Origin: JBPRGH01 sp051418055
GTDB lineage: Bacteria > Bacteroidota > Bacteroidia > Cytophagales > Cyclobacteriaceae
Length of the DNA: 64,000 nt
Direction: 5' to 3'
Assembly: GCA_051418055.1 (NCBI GenBank)
Contig: JBPRGH010000136.1
Location: forward strand, 25,710 to 89,709
This document shows, piece after piece, positions 7,426 through 16,910 of this stretch. The position numbers and the translations under genes were made by a program. The notes below the pieces were generated by a model. The model was not told the DNA's origin. It made no database searches and saw only the letters and a program-made list of their open reading frames with translations. How positions within the stretch are numbered: position 1 is the first letter of the stretch; each line of letters begins with the position of its first letter.

Positions 7426-8994
7426 TCATTTTAGTACGTGGATCTTATGTTCTCCATGGTTTACTTTTACACGCTGATCTAAAGTATCTTTGGCAAATTG
7501 GTCGCGGAAATTATCTACAAAATACCACTCAGCTTTTACTTCATCACGGTTTAGGGTGATCAGCATATAACCATGATCCCGCATGTTTACATATTTTAGA
7601 TGAGGGTTTAATGGCTTCAGGTATGTTTTTTCATAAAGCTTAACACTATCTGCGGGAAAGCGCTCATCGGCATTTCCACTGTTTACACTTGGAGCCCCAA
7701 ACTCCACGGCCATCGCTCCTATGCCTGTAACGCTATCATATTTAACAAAAGGATTGGGTGTTACTTCAAAAGCCCATGAAGCATGTGTATCTCCTGTGAG
7801 AAAAATCACATTATTGATTTCTTTTGATTTTATAAAATCTACAATTTCTTTTCTTTCCAAAGGATAGCCATCCCAGGAATCCGGGTTAATATTAAAATCT
7901 GGGCGACCATAATTCAGATAAGAAAAAACAACCTGATTGCCAATGAGCTGCCAGCGTTCGTCATTTTCTTCAAGATTTTCTAAAAACCAGTTAAGCTGCT
8001 CTTCTCCAAGCATAGTATGATCGGGAGGAAGAGTAGCGATAGAGGTAGTGTCATCGGCGGGCTCTGTTCTTCCTGCCAGACGCTCATCAAGCATGATCAA
8101 TTGTGCCATGTCACCAAACTGAAAGCTTCTGTAATGTTCCTGGTCTTCACGTACCGGCATCCATTCATAATAAACTTTCGTTGCCACTTTCTTACGCTTT
8201 TCATAGCTGCCCTCCTCCGGTTGATGGTTTTGAGCGCCGGTTTTATATGCATTATTAGCAATTTCATGATCATCCCAGACAGCAATAAAAGGATGCATCT
8301 GGTGGATGGCCTGAAGATCTTTATCCAGGCGATACTGGCTGTATCTGGTACGATAATCCTCTAATGAAATAATCTCATGTGGAGGTTCGTGAAATCTTCC
8401 TATCGTGGTGTCCCCATAAGTACCAACACCATATTCATATATATAATCTCCCAAATGAAGAACAGCATTAATATCATCACGATTGGCAATGTGTTTGTAA
8501 GGATTAAAATATCCGAACTCCCAATTGCTACAGCTTACAACAGCAAATTTTGCTTCTTTGGTAGCACCTACAGGAAGTGTACGTGTTCGCCCTACAGGAG
8601 AAAAGATCTCACCGCTTTTAAACCTGTAAAAATAAGTCTGACCGGGTTGTAAACCTGTAACATCAACTTTTACTGTATGATCATTGGCCGCTTCAGCTGT
8701 TGCGCCCCCAGATTTAACTATATTTTGAAACGTCGAATCTTCGGATACCTGCCAAAGCAAAGTAACCTCATTGCTTGATTCTGCATGGACACGAGTCCAG
8801 ATAATTACAGCATCAGATAATGGGTCCCCTGATGCAACCCCATGATAAAATGGTTTTAATGCCGGATTATAAAGGGGTGATAAGGGGCCGGTAACCTCAG
8901 GTGTTTCTTCGGCAACCCGGCTCAGGCAACCGGGCAAAATTAAAAAAAGTATTAAGTAGCGTAATAACTTGTGTTTTTTAAAAAATGTGAGCAT
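7426..8994 (-). CDS. phoD: PhoD-family alkaline phosphatase lipoprotein
   Basis: 522 residues. The N terminus is a lipoprotein signal (LLRYLILFLILPGC, lipobox LPGC). A PhoD N-terminal domain follows (FYHGVASGDPLSDAVIIWTR), and then the metallophosphatase core: CSNWEFGYFNPYKHI, HLGDYIYEYG, VWDDHEIANN, IGNQVVFSYL and FLTGDTHASW, which carry the metal ligands. PhoD enzymes are Ca/Fe-dependent phosphodiesterases and phosphomonoesterases that release phosphate outside the cytoplasm. Those of the classical type are Tat-exported; this one has no twin-arginine motif and appears to be lipid-anchored, as is common in Bacteroidota. It begins 6 bases after the metallo-hydrolase gene ends, so the two form an operon. 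Confidence 0.88.
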   Translation of the reverse strand: MLTFFKKHKLLRYLILFLILPGCLSRVAEETPEVTGPLSPLYNPALKPFYHGVASGDPLSDAVIIWTRVHAESSNEVTLLWQVSEDSTFQNIVKSGGATAEAANDHTVKVDVTGLQPGQTYFYRFKSGEIFSPVGRTRTLPVGATKEAKFAVVSCSNWEFGYFNPYKHIANRDDINAVLHLGDYIYEYGVGTYGDTTIGRFHEPPHEIISLEDYRTRYSQYRLDKDLQAIHQMHPFIAVWDDHEIANNAYKTGAQNHQPEEGSYEKRKKVATKVYYEWMPVREDQEHYRSFQFGDMAQLIMLDERLAGRTEPADDTTSIATLPPDHTMLGEEQLNWFLENLEENDERWQLIGNQVVFSYLNYGRPDFNINPDSWDGYPLERKEIVDFIKSKEINNVIFLTGDTHASWAFEVTPNPFVKYDSVTGIGAMAVEFGAPSVNSGNADERFPADSVKLYEKTYLKPLNPHLKYVNMRDHGYMLITLNRDEVKAEWYFVDNFRDQFAKDTLDQRVKVNHGEHKIHVLK

Positions 8995-9000
8995 AATATT

Positions 9001-10050
9001 TTATAGTGGCTTTAAACCTGAAAATTTATTTCCTTCTTTTAACAACACAAAATCATTTTTATCTATTTTAGATTTTTCAATTGCCGCTTTAAGTTCCAGA
9101 GGCGGATCATATTGTCCATCATCTGCAAGAGGAAATGTGCCGTAGTGCATGCCGATACTTTTACTTATTTGCATATCCTGATGGACCTTCACTGCTTCTT
9201 CAGGATCTAAATGTATGGGTGACATAAACCAGCGGGGTTTATAAGCTCCAATGGGTAAAAATGCCAGATCAATTTTGGGATGTTTTTTAGCTATGTCTGA
9301 AAACATCCGTTCATTGTATCCGGTGTCGCCGGCAAAATATAGCTTTTGCTTATCATCAAAAATCATATAGCCACCCCATAAAGTTTTATCCCTGTCGAAC
9401 AATCCACGGCCGGAAAAATGCTGTGCCGGGACCATTTCTATATTTAATGATTCTACTGCATAACTCTTCCACCAGTTTAATGGAATAGTGTTTCCAATAT
9501 TATTTTTTTTGAGATGCTGCTCAACGCCCAGCGGAACAATAATTTTAGGTTTATCCCGTTCCCAAAGCATTTTTATTGTGGGAAGATCAAGGTGATCATA
9601 GTGGTTGTGGCTGATGATAACAGCGTCTATTTTTGGAAGGTCTTTAAAAGCAATCCCGGGAGGTCGCATCCGTTTGGGCCCTGCAAAGCTAAAGGGACTG
9701 GTGCGTTCACTCCAGATTGGATCAGTTAGAATATTTTTATCCTTCCACTGTATCAGGAAGGTAGCATGATTTACAAAATAAACCGTTAGTTCATTTTCTG
9801 AAGAATTTGGAACAGTAGCAGGTTTATCATTTATCTCTCGCCATTGTCCCGGATCACGGGTTATAGCCCATTTAAGTACATCAAGAAAGCCTTTAGCTTC
9901 TACATTATCATAATTTGTAAATTTCGAACCATCGAAGAAGTTATTTTTCGGACCTTTATAAGCGGGTGCTGAAATAAATAAACCAACAACTAGTCCCAGA
10001 AACAGAAGGGATAGAGGTACCGCGAGAATTAAATACATAGGTTTAAGCAT
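9001..10050 (-). CDS. MBL-fold metallo-hydrolase, NAPE-PLD-like
   Basis: 349 residues with an N-terminal membrane helix (YLILAVPLSLLFLGLVVGLF) and a metallo-beta-lactamase fold. Motifs: VYFVNHATFLIQW, ILTDPIWSERTSPFSF, the zinc site SHNHYDHLD, FAGDTGYNE and a final SPIHLDPEEA / MHYGTFPLADD. The DPI-WSER-SP and GPKR-RPPG features are those of the N-acyl-phosphatidylethanolamine phospholipase D group (also UlaG/RomA-like). The likely reaction is hydrolysis of a phosphodiester in a lipid, at the outer face of the inner membrane. The partner gene 6 bases downstream encodes a PhoD phosphatase, which makes lipid-phosphate turnover a plausible shared role (inference). Confidence 0.85.
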   Translation of the reverse strand: MLKPMYLILAVPLSLLFLGLVVGLFISAPAYKGPKNNFFDGSKFTNYDNVEAKGFLDVLKWAITRDPGQWREINDKPATVPNSSENELTVYFVNHATFLIQWKDKNILTDPIWSERTSPFSFAGPKRMRPPGIAFKDLPKIDAVIISHNHYDHLDLPTIKMLWERDKPKIIVPLGVEQHLKKNNIGNTIPLNWWKSYAVESLNIEMVPAQHFSGRGLFDRDKTLWGGYMIFDDKQKLYFAGDTGYNERMFSDIAKKHPKIDLAFLPIGAYKPRWFMSPIHLDPEEAVKVHQDMQISKSIGMHYGTFPLADDGQYDPPLELKAAIEKSKIDKNDFVLLKEGNKFSGLKPL

Positions 10051-10098
10051 TAGAATGCCGCAAAGTCTGTTTAAAATTACAAAAAAGATTTTCCGGCA

Positions 10099-10293
10099 AT
10101 GGAATTTATAAGATCATTTATACTTCTAATTCTTTTTATTGATCTTTTGTTACTGCTCATAGGCCTGATACGGCCTACGGTAGTAGTTTGGTGGGAAGAT
10201 GTACAGAATAGGAGGAAGGTTATAAAAATTTACGGCACGGCTGCTATTCTGTTCTTGACAATATATTTCTTTTTATTCTTTCTAATAGACTAA
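10099..10293 (+). CDS. small two-helix membrane protein
   Basis: 64 residues: helix 1 at about 5-27 (FILLILFIDLLLLLIGLI), a short cytoplasmic loop with RPTVVVWWEDVQNRRKVIKI, and helix 2 at about 46-62 (YGTAAILFLTIYFFLFFLI). A loop of the form GLIxPxxV...R.KV...YG occurs in other tiny bacterial membrane proteins, which supports a real gene; function unknown. It starts 48 bases from the divergent metallo-hydrolase gene and is followed by a perfect-palindrome terminator. Confidence 0.6.
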   Translation: MEFIRSFILLILFIDLLLLLIGLIRPTVVVWWEDVQNRRKVIKIYGTAAILFLTIYFFLFFLID

Positions 10294-10324
10294 CTCAAGG
10301 GAAACACGTCTCTTGTTTAACAAA

Positions 10325-10346
10325 AAAAGCGGCATATGCCGCTTTT
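10325..10346. terminator. bidirectional terminator, perfect 22-base palindrome
   Basis: AAAAGCGGCAT followed directly by its complement ATGCCGCTTTT, giving a GC-rich stem with T-runs on both strands. It separates the convergent small membrane protein gene (+) and the giant exported protein gene (-), and should stop transcription from both sides. Confidence 0.85.
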
Positions 10347-10372
10347 CAAAAATTATCATTGTCCAGAATCAA

Positions 10373-13300
10373 TTAAAACCCGTCATCTTCAAACCCATCA
10401 TCTTCCTCTTCCTCTGTTGTGTCTTCTTCAGTCTTATCTTTAAGATCTGCTGCTGCATCTAAAACATAAGGATCATTTAACCCATAATATTCAAACCTAA
10501 ATCGGTTAATAAAATCAAGGACCTCTGCTTCAGTGCCGGGTAAAAAGGTAAGCTCGTCTATTTTGGCTTTACCGGCATTTGACTTTTTAGTGATGTATTC
10601 ATTAAAAGTGTCATTTGATGAGTAAAGCAGAAGCTGATTATCCTCAAGACCAAAATAATACCATGATGCTGCCGAAGCTTTAACAAAAATATTAATAATT
10701 GGCCCACCGGCTTCATTTCTTTTCAACTCCATAAAGCCTTCAAAACCGGCATTTAATTCTTCTCTGTTGATGTTGGACATTCCCAGCATCCCATCACTGT
10801 AAAATCCTCTGTATTCCGGGGACCATTTCAGATTAACATCAGAGAACACTAATGGCTGAGAGATATATTTGTCAAATGTTCCTAAAGGAATATATTCATT
10901 TAAAGAAGCATTTTCAAATTCCCGTGTTGCACGTTCTCCCATTATATTGGCAAGCTTGTACAGCAACTGTGTCTGATCACCGCGGCCTTCGGGCGCTCCT
11001 AAATTTGTAACCACATCAATCATATCCTTCGCCATAATGTCATATGCGGAAGACGGGATGTTAAAATTAAATGTTAATAAAGTGTTTAAAGTGAAACGAT
11101 CTTCCTTTAGGTTCCCTTCACCGATTACAGAAGTCTGCATGTTAATATCAGCTGTATTCTTAAGGAAATTCACCGGCCCCTCAAATTTTACATTGCCGGA
11201 TAATTCATGATAAGAAAAAACTTTACCACTATATGTATTTCCGGAAGCTTTTGCAGTATCCTCTATTACATAAGTTTCAGTAGCGGGTTTATAATGAAGG
11301 ATACCTGATGGCTTAAAGAAATATTCATCATCTAAACCAATTTTCTCATTGACAAAAAGACCATACAAACTATTATCGTACTGATTAAATAATAATCCGG
11401 CATCCAGTTTTTTGCCATCTTCGGTAACAGCCTCATCAAAGTTGATCATCACCTCCTGCTGTTCCGCACTACTTGAATATTGGATCCATGTATCATAGCC
11501 GGGGATTGTAGTGAAATTAAGTTTTACAAAACCATCCAGCTCCATAGCAGGCTTATGGGCATAAAGGATCATTTCTCCCTTATAGATTATTCCGGGGGAA
11601 ATTATTATCCTGTCTTCTGCTGTTACAGCACCATTAGCAACTGTATGAAGGCTGCCTTCATCATTTTTGCCAGCATCCTCATCAATTATTTTCTCAAGTC
11701 GAAAATCTTCCATTTTGATTGGAAAGGTATCATTCGAGGCATTTACATACTGATAAGTTGCATAGCCACTAAATTCATTTCTGGAGGATATATCTATAAC
11801 TCCATTTGTTAACCGGTGATATCCGTATAGCGTATCAAGAATGATAGTTGTATTGGTTAATTGGCCAATGCGTGAATTTTCAAGGATTAATACTTCATTA
11901 TTTTCCGGAGTAATAAGAGCATCAGCCACTTTTATATGTGGGATCCCCCGGACAGTCATTTCCTGGGTATTTATATCATACACTGCTTCGGTCGCATTAA
12001 AAGCAAGGGAATCAAGATCCTCGCGAGTAGTATAGAAATAACTACTTTTTAATGGAACATCTTCAGGCTTTGTCATGGTGATCTTATTTTGCTCAAGGTC
12101 CCATGTAGCTTTTGTAATAGAAGTTTTAAATTGAGCATATGGAAATTCCAATGCCGCCCGCCCTTCTACTTCAGGGCTTATATCTGCATAATTCTGATTA
12201 AGATCGAACAGTACACGTACATCATCACCTGCTAAGGCCGGCTTGTCCGGATTATTGGTTTGTACTGCAAAATCGGCACGGCGTGCCAAAAGGCGATCAT
12301 TTTCAAACTTCATCTGATCTGAAGAAGCAACAGAACCCTTCATCTCAATATCTCCGCTACCATAAACACCATCAGACCTTACCATAACATCTCCCTCAAA
12401 TGTTGCTATGCCGTCATAGAAGGTAAATGGTTCATCCGTATTGGAAAATGTCATTTCATCATTTTTTGGCACCCACTTTACCTTAAATTCATTTAAAGTG
12501 GCCTGTGGAAAAATGGTGCTGTTAAATTCTTCTTCACTGATATTAGCCATAGAGCCGGATGCTATAAGAGAATCGGGATATAGAACAATATCATCTGATT
12601 CAAAAGAGGTGGAGAAGAAATCAATATTTCCTTTACCCCGTAAACCCTGGCTATTTAATGATAATGAACCATATAGTTTGGTGCCTTCTGTCGCATATAA
12701 TTTATAACCATCAGCAGGGATATCATGATCGAATCCCATTGTATTATCTCCAACATAATGCAGCCGCTCCTCAATATTTGGTATTATGCCTTTTGAAACA
12801 AAAATACCATCAAAACCAATTGCCGAAGGATCACTGTCATTAAGAGAATCGATATCAAAAGGAGGGATCACAAAATAAAGCTCTTTTTTGTAGATCCCGT
12901 CTAAAACATTTTTGCGGTCAAAATAAACAACGGCGCCTTCACCGGCAGCAAATTTTGGATAGTTTGGAACGTTTTCCCGACCGGATTTATTTCCAGGCGA
13001 ATTAATATATAATGTACCGGAGGTTTTATTTGCAAACCCTACTAGCCCAGCTGTTTCAGCGGTTGCTGAATCTAAACCAACTAATGCATTATTTACTTTC
13101 TCACGAGAAGAACTTCCTTTAGTATTTTCTTTTTGAACATAAAATTTAACCGAATCAATTTTATTAAGGTTTATTAAAAAGCTGTCATAGCTAAACATAA
13201 AATCTTTACCCAGATACTCAAAATTTCCAGCAGTAACTTTTCCGTTAAAATTAAAATCACGATTTTCATAGATAAGTATTTCTGCACTATCAGGTTCAAT

Positions 13301-15217
13301 TTTAACATACAAAGAGTCGCTAATTAAAAACTCCTCAACACCACGGATCTTTAAATATCCATCATCAAAATTTATGGTTGCATTTGGCTTTCCACTAATT
13401 ACAGAAGGAATAATAATATTATCATAATCAGCCCTCCCAAATCGCGATCGATAGATGTGCTTTCCTTTATGCTTAATTGTTACTTCCCGTGACATCGTGC
13501 TGTAATCAATAAGCCCTTTCTGCATTAGCATCACCATAGCCCCATGAATGACATCACCATCCTTTTTATAATAATTTGCCAGATCTGAAACATAGAATAC
13601 ATCAGTTTTAAATTTTTCGGAATAACTAGCAACTATGCCCAGAGGATTAAAATCATAAAGCTTGTCTCCCAAAAGCCGGTAATCTTCTTCATTATAATGA
13701 TTGACCGATTCAAAATTAACCGGCACATATTTTTGTCCCTGAAGAACAGAAATATCCAGGCTTTGCTCATTAAGGTTCCATCTTATTATATCTGCAGTAA
13801 AATGTAACTTAAAATAGGTAGAGGTATAGGGGGTATTCCTAAATCCATTTTTTGCTTTTTGGATAACCAGATCGTCCTGGTCATAATCGAAACGTACACG
13901 AACAGCCGGATGATAAATTGAATCGTACCCATGGTATAAGGTTACGGTACCCATATCTGTATAAATTGTAGAATCTTCAATCACATAAAGATTGCTATAT
14001 GATTTTGCTTTGATGTTTCCTTTATTTTTTAATATAATCCTGCTGAGACCGCCAGTTACAGATTTGCTGGAGATCGTCCGGCCCTTTAAAGTAAAGCCTC
14101 CATTATAAGCCACATCATCAGTTAAACCTGCCAGTTTAATATTATTTCCATAAGACTGAAAACGCGGGTATGGATTATTAATAAGCGTATCTCTACGGAC
14201 GCTTTTAAATTCAAAAACCCCATTGACTTCGTTTTCGAGCTTCCCGGGATAGGTTAATTTTGCTTTCTCTGCTTTAAAAGAAGCTGTTTGAGTATCAATA
14301 AAATATTCTTCAAAACTTGCTCTTACATCTTCAAGGCCTGCAGGAGACCAGTCAAAAGAGCCCTGGTTACCAACGAAAATATCTTTAACAAGATCATAAG
14401 TACCAGAAGTGCTTTTTATAAAAACGCTATCATATGGTGTAACAAGATTCAGGTCAAGCGTTTCAAATACAATGGCAGGACCATTTATATCTGGCATTGG
14501 GGTCACAAGGCCATAAGCCTGTAGCATGTCATCATTCAGCTCTTCCCCAAATTCATCTTCATTCTCGCCTGATGTGGTATCCCAATCTTCCCAGATATCC
14601 TCCTCATCTTCCCAAAGGTCTTCATCTTCTTCTTCCCAGTTATACTCCTCATCATCCCAATTATCCTCATCCTCTTCCCAGGTGTCATCTTGTTTAATCT
14701 CTTCCTGAGGTGTCACTTCAGCAATAAAGGGTTGCTTATATTCAAAGGAATAGACATCATTATAAACCAGCCATTGGTGATGATTTTCTGCCTGCAATGC
14801 ACGATGGCTAAAGAAAGCAGATGTATTTTTCAGGAACTCATTATATTCAGTTTCACTATGATTTTTTAATACTGTTTTGCTTAAGTTAAGCAGGTCGGTA
14901 AGTTTTTTATTATCCAGGCGCTCCTGATTTACGGATAATGAAACCATCTCAAGGAAGCCAACAAATGAATTGTTATACGAATATCCCTTTTCACCAATCA
15001 GCAGGAGTTGATCAATAATATCTTTTCTATAATCGGAAGAAAGCTGTTCCCATGCAGTTATATAATCTGCCCCAACAGTCCCACGGCTATTATTCAGCTT
15101 TGATTCTATATCATAAGCAATAGAGTCAGACGTAAAGTCAAGCTTGAAATACTGGCTTTTTCCCGTCAGGCTTAATAGCATGAAAAGTAACCCACAAAAA
15201 AATATTTTTACCTTCAC
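10373..15217 (-). CDS. very large exported protein with acidic Trp-rich repeat
   Basis: 1614 residues from a GTG start; the signal peptide is MKVKIFFCGLLFMLLSLTGK. After a helical N-terminal segment (about 25-165) comes an extremely acidic tract (171-230) punctuated by tryptophans. Residues 240-1400 are repetitive beta-type sequence with recurring words such as VYDINTQEMTVRGIPHIKV, reminiscent of OstA/LptA-like stacked beta strands. A helical segment follows (about 1400-1470, MIDVVTNLGAPEGRGDQTQL). The C terminus is again acidic and ends EDDGFEDDGF. It matches my memory of large uncharacterised Bacteroidota proteins; I know of no assigned function. Size, export signal and beta repeats suggest an envelope-spanning or surface scaffold (inference). 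Expression ends at the palindrome terminator. Confidence 0.7.
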   Translation of the reverse strand: MKVKIFFCGLLFMLLSLTGKSQYFKLDFTSDSIAYDIESKLNNSRGTVGADYITAWEQLSSDYRKDIIDQLLLIGEKGYSYNNSFVGFLEMVSLSVNQERLDNKKLTDLLNLSKTVLKNHSETEYNEFLKNTSAFFSHRALQAENHHQWLVYNDVYSFEYKQPFIAEVTPQEEIKQDDTWEEDEDNWDDEEYNWEEEDEDLWEDEEDIWEDWDTTSGENEDEFGEELNDDMLQAYGLVTPMPDINGPAIVFETLDLNLVTPYDSVFIKSTSGTYDLVKDIFVGNQGSFDWSPAGLEDVRASFEEYFIDTQTASFKAEKAKLTYPGKLENEVNGVFEFKSVRRDTLINNPYPRFQSYGNNIKLAGLTDDVAYNGGFTLKGRTISSKSVTGGLSRIILKNKGNIKAKSYSNLYVIEDSTIYTDMGTVTLYHGYDSIYHPAVRVRFDYDQDDLVIQKAKNGFRNTPYTSTYFKLHFTADIIRWNLNEQSLDISVLQGQKYVPVNFESVNHYNEEDYRLLGDKLYDFNPLGIVASYSEKFKTDVFYVSDLANYYKKDGDVIHGAMVMLMQKGLIDYSTMSREVTIKHKGKHIYRSRFGRADYDNIIIPSVISGKPNATINFDDGYLKIRGVEEFLISDSLYVKIEPDSAEILIYENRDFNFNGKVTAGNFEYLGKDFMFSYDSFLINLNKIDSVKFYVQKENTKGSSSREKVNNALVGLDSATAETAGLVGFANKTSGTLYINSPGNKSGRENVPNYPKFAAGEGAVVYFDRKNVLDGIYKKELYFVIPPFDIDSLNDSDPSAIGFDGIFVSKGIIPNIEERLHYVGDNTMGFDHDIPADGYKLYATEGTKLYGSLSLNSQGLRGKGNIDFFSTSFESDDIVLYPDSLIASGSMANISEEEFNSTIFPQATLNEFKVKWVPKNDEMTFSNTDEPFTFYDGIATFEGDVMVRSDGVYGSGDIEMKGSVASSDQMKFENDRLLARRADFAVQTNNPDKPALAGDDVRVLFDLNQNYADISPEVEGRAALEFPYAQFKTSITKATWDLEQNKITMTKPEDVPLKSSYFYTTREDLDSLAFNATEAVYDINTQEMTVRGIPHIKVADALITPENNEVLILENSRIGQLTNTTIILDTLYGYHRLTNGVIDISSRNEFSGYATYQYVNASNDTFPIKMEDFRLEKIIDEDAGKNDEGSLHTVANGAVTAEDRIIISPGIIYKGEMILYAHKPAMELDGFVKLNFTTIPGYDTWIQYSSSAEQQEVMINFDEAVTEDGKKLDAGLLFNQYDNSLYGLFVNEKIGLDDEYFFKPSGILHYKPATETYVIEDTAKASGNTYSGKVFSYHELSGNVKFEGPVNFLKNTADINMQTSVIGEGNLKEDRFTLNTLLTFNFNIPSSAYDIMAKDMIDVVTNLGAPEGRGDQTQLLYKLANIMGERATREFENASLNEYIPLGTFDKYISQPLVFSDVNLKWSPEYRGFYSDGMLGMSNINREELNAGFEGFMELKRNEAGGPIINIFVKASAASWYYFGLEDNQLLLYSSNDTFNEYITKKSNAGKAKIDELTFLPGTEAEVLDFINRFRFEYYGLNDPYVLDAAADLKDKTEEDTTEEEEDDGFEDDGF
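14582..14692 (-). repeat. acidic heptad-like repeat with periodic tryptophan
   Basis: Residues 176-212 of the giant protein: tryptophans fall at about 180, 187, 194, 202, 209 and 212, i.e. spacings 7, 7, 8, 7 and 3, each separated by runs of Asp/Glu. At DNA level this is an imperfect 21-base tandem repeat rich in GAA/GAT/GAG. The opposite strand shows a Ser-rich ORF (about 14526-14708) that is only the shadow of this repeat. Confidence 0.75.
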
Positions 15218-15261
15218 AATGGTTCTAACACAAATCGAATAAAAAAAATTATCCGAAAACG

Positions 15262-16101
15262 TTATTTTTTAAATAAAATACTGGCCCATCGATCTTTATA
15301 GGCTGATGTTTCCTTTGTTAATCCCGCTTCTTCAGCAATTTCCTGTATATCTGCCTCGTCTTCTTTAAAAAAACCGCTAACCAGTAAATAGCCATTTGTT
15401 ACCAGATGATCTACATAAGTCGCGATTTCTTCAAGGAGCACATTTTTATTAATATTAGCGAGGATCACATCAAAATCATTATCAATCTCTAAAGAATCTA
15501 TTGTGCCCAACAAGATATGAATATTTTTACAATTATTTAGGGATGCGTTCTCCGGCGCATTTTCTACACTCCATTCATTGTTATCATAAGCAACAACTTT
15601 TGACGCGCCCAGCTTTTCAGCCATCACTGCCAAAATAGCTGTACCACAACCTGCATCGAGAACTTTTTTGTTTTTGTGATCAATATTTATGATCTGGTTT
15701 TTTACCATCAGGTATGTGGTGGCATGATGCCCGGTTCCGAATGACATACGGGGCAGAATAATCAGCTCATACTTATATTGATCACTTTTTGCAGGATGAA
15801 AAGGAGCCCTGATATAGCACAAATCATCAACCGCAACGGGCTCAAAATTCTTTTCCCATTCTATATTCCAGTTTTTTTCTTCTACCAGCTCCCAGGTGAT
15901 TTTCTCTTTTTCAATATTATAACGGCTGCTGATATCTTCAACAAAAGATTTATCAAAAAGATCTTTTTGTATATAGCCATGTAAACCTTCATCTGTCTCC
16001 ATGACAGATTCATACCCTTCCATGTCAAGCTCAGCAATTAATATTTCTTTCTGCTCTTCAGTACAGGGAAGAATCAGTTCAACGTATTGATTAAGGCTCA
16101 A
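15262..16101 (-). CDS. prmA: ribosomal protein L11 methyltransferase PrmA
   Basis: 279 residues, the usual size. The N-terminal substrate-recognition domain (about 1-100) is followed by a class I SAM methyltransferase: MSFGTGHHATTYLM, the SAM-binding motif VLDAGCGTAILAVMAEKLGA, the acidic ribose-binding loop VVAYDNNEWSVENA, and ILANINKNVLL as the catalytic NPP-like loop. It trimethylates amino groups of ribosomal protein L11 in the cytoplasm. The start is a TTG (16101) inside a TTGA overlap with the tpiA stop codon, so translation is coupled to tpiA. Confidence 0.92.
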   Translation of the reverse strand: MSLNQYVELILPCTEEQKEILIAELDMEGYESVMETDEGLHGYIQKDLFDKSFVEDISSRYNIEKEKITWELVEEKNWNIEWEKNFEPVAVDDLCYIRAPFHPAKSDQYKYELIILPRMSFGTGHHATTYLMVKNQIINIDHKNKKVLDAGCGTAILAVMAEKLGASKVVAYDNNEWSVENAPENASLNNCKNIHILLGTIDSLEIDNDFDVILANINKNVLLEEIATYVDHLVTNGYLLVSGFFKEDEADIQEIAEEAGLTKETSAYKDRWASILFKK

Positions 16102-16865
16102 GATTTTGCAGCTTTTATAATGTCAGTGAAATCTCTACTCTTTAAAGAAGCGCCACCTATCAGTCCTCCATCTACATCAGGGCATTCGAGCAGCTCTCTG
16201 GCATTATCAGGTTTCATGCTACCACCATACAATATTGATAGATTTTCAGCAAGATCTGAGCTAAACCTGTTTAGGATAAATTTTCTTATATGCTCATGCA
16301 TTTCCTGTGCCTGCTCTGTAGAGGCTGTTTTGCCAGTACCGATGGCCCAAATAGGCTCATAAGCAATCACTACTTTAGAAAACTCCTTATCTTTTAGATG
16401 AAACAGAGAATCATGGATCTGATTTTCAACATATTCCCTGTACATTCCATTTTTTCTAACCTCCAGAGGTTCGCCACAGCAAAAGATAGGTATTAGATCA
16501 TTTTTTAGTGCCGCAACAACTTTATCTTTCAGAAGCTCACTATCTTCATTAAAATGCTCTCTCCTTTCGCTATGCCCAATGATTACATACTTTGCATTAT
16601 AGGATTTTAGCATAGGACCCGATACTTCACCTGTGAATGCACCACTTTCTTCCTGGTGAAGGTTTTGTGCTCCCAGGAAAATATTTTCAGCGCCTTTAAT
16701 GAGATTTGAAACAGAAGAAAGATGTACAAATGGCGGGGCAAGCACTACCACTGCATTTCCCTGCACCTCATCTTTTACCATATTTACAATTTCAGAAGTA
16801 AGCTGCTGAGCTTCTTCCTTGGTTTTATTCATTTTCCAGTTACCGGCAATTATCTTTTTTCTCAT
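16098..16865 (-). CDS. tpiA: triosephosphate isomerase
   Basis: 255 residues, full length. Start MRKKIIAGNWKMNKT holds the substrate-binding Asn/Lys; IIGHSERREHF has the electrophilic His; VIAYEPIWAIGTGKTAS has the catalytic Glu and loop 6; ILYGGSMKPDNA and GLIGGASL bind phosphate. It interconverts dihydroxyacetone phosphate and glyceraldehyde 3-phosphate in glycolysis and gluconeogenesis. It lies 45 bases downstream of recG and overlaps prmA by 4 bases. Confidence 0.97.
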   Translation of the reverse strand: MRKKIIAGNWKMNKTKEEAQQLTSEIVNMVKDEVQGNAVVVLAPPFVHLSSVSNLIKGAENIFLGAQNLHQEESGAFTGEVSGPMLKSYNAKYVIIGHSERREHFNEDSELLKDKVVAALKNDLIPIFCCGEPLEVRKNGMYREYVENQIHDSLFHLKDKEFSKVVIAYEPIWAIGTGKTASTEQAQEMHEHIRKFILNRFSSDLAENLSILYGGSMKPDNARELLECPDVDGGLIGGASLKSRDFTDIIKAAKS

Positions 16866-16910
16866 AATAGAAAATATTTTGAGTTTTCAAATATCGTGAA
16901 AATAAACAAG

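Noticed and set aside
14526..14708. Ser-rich ORF on the plus strand (about 60 codons)
   Set aside because: It is the complement of the Asp/Glu/Trp repeat of the giant minus-strand protein; composition is explained by the repeat and no start context exists.
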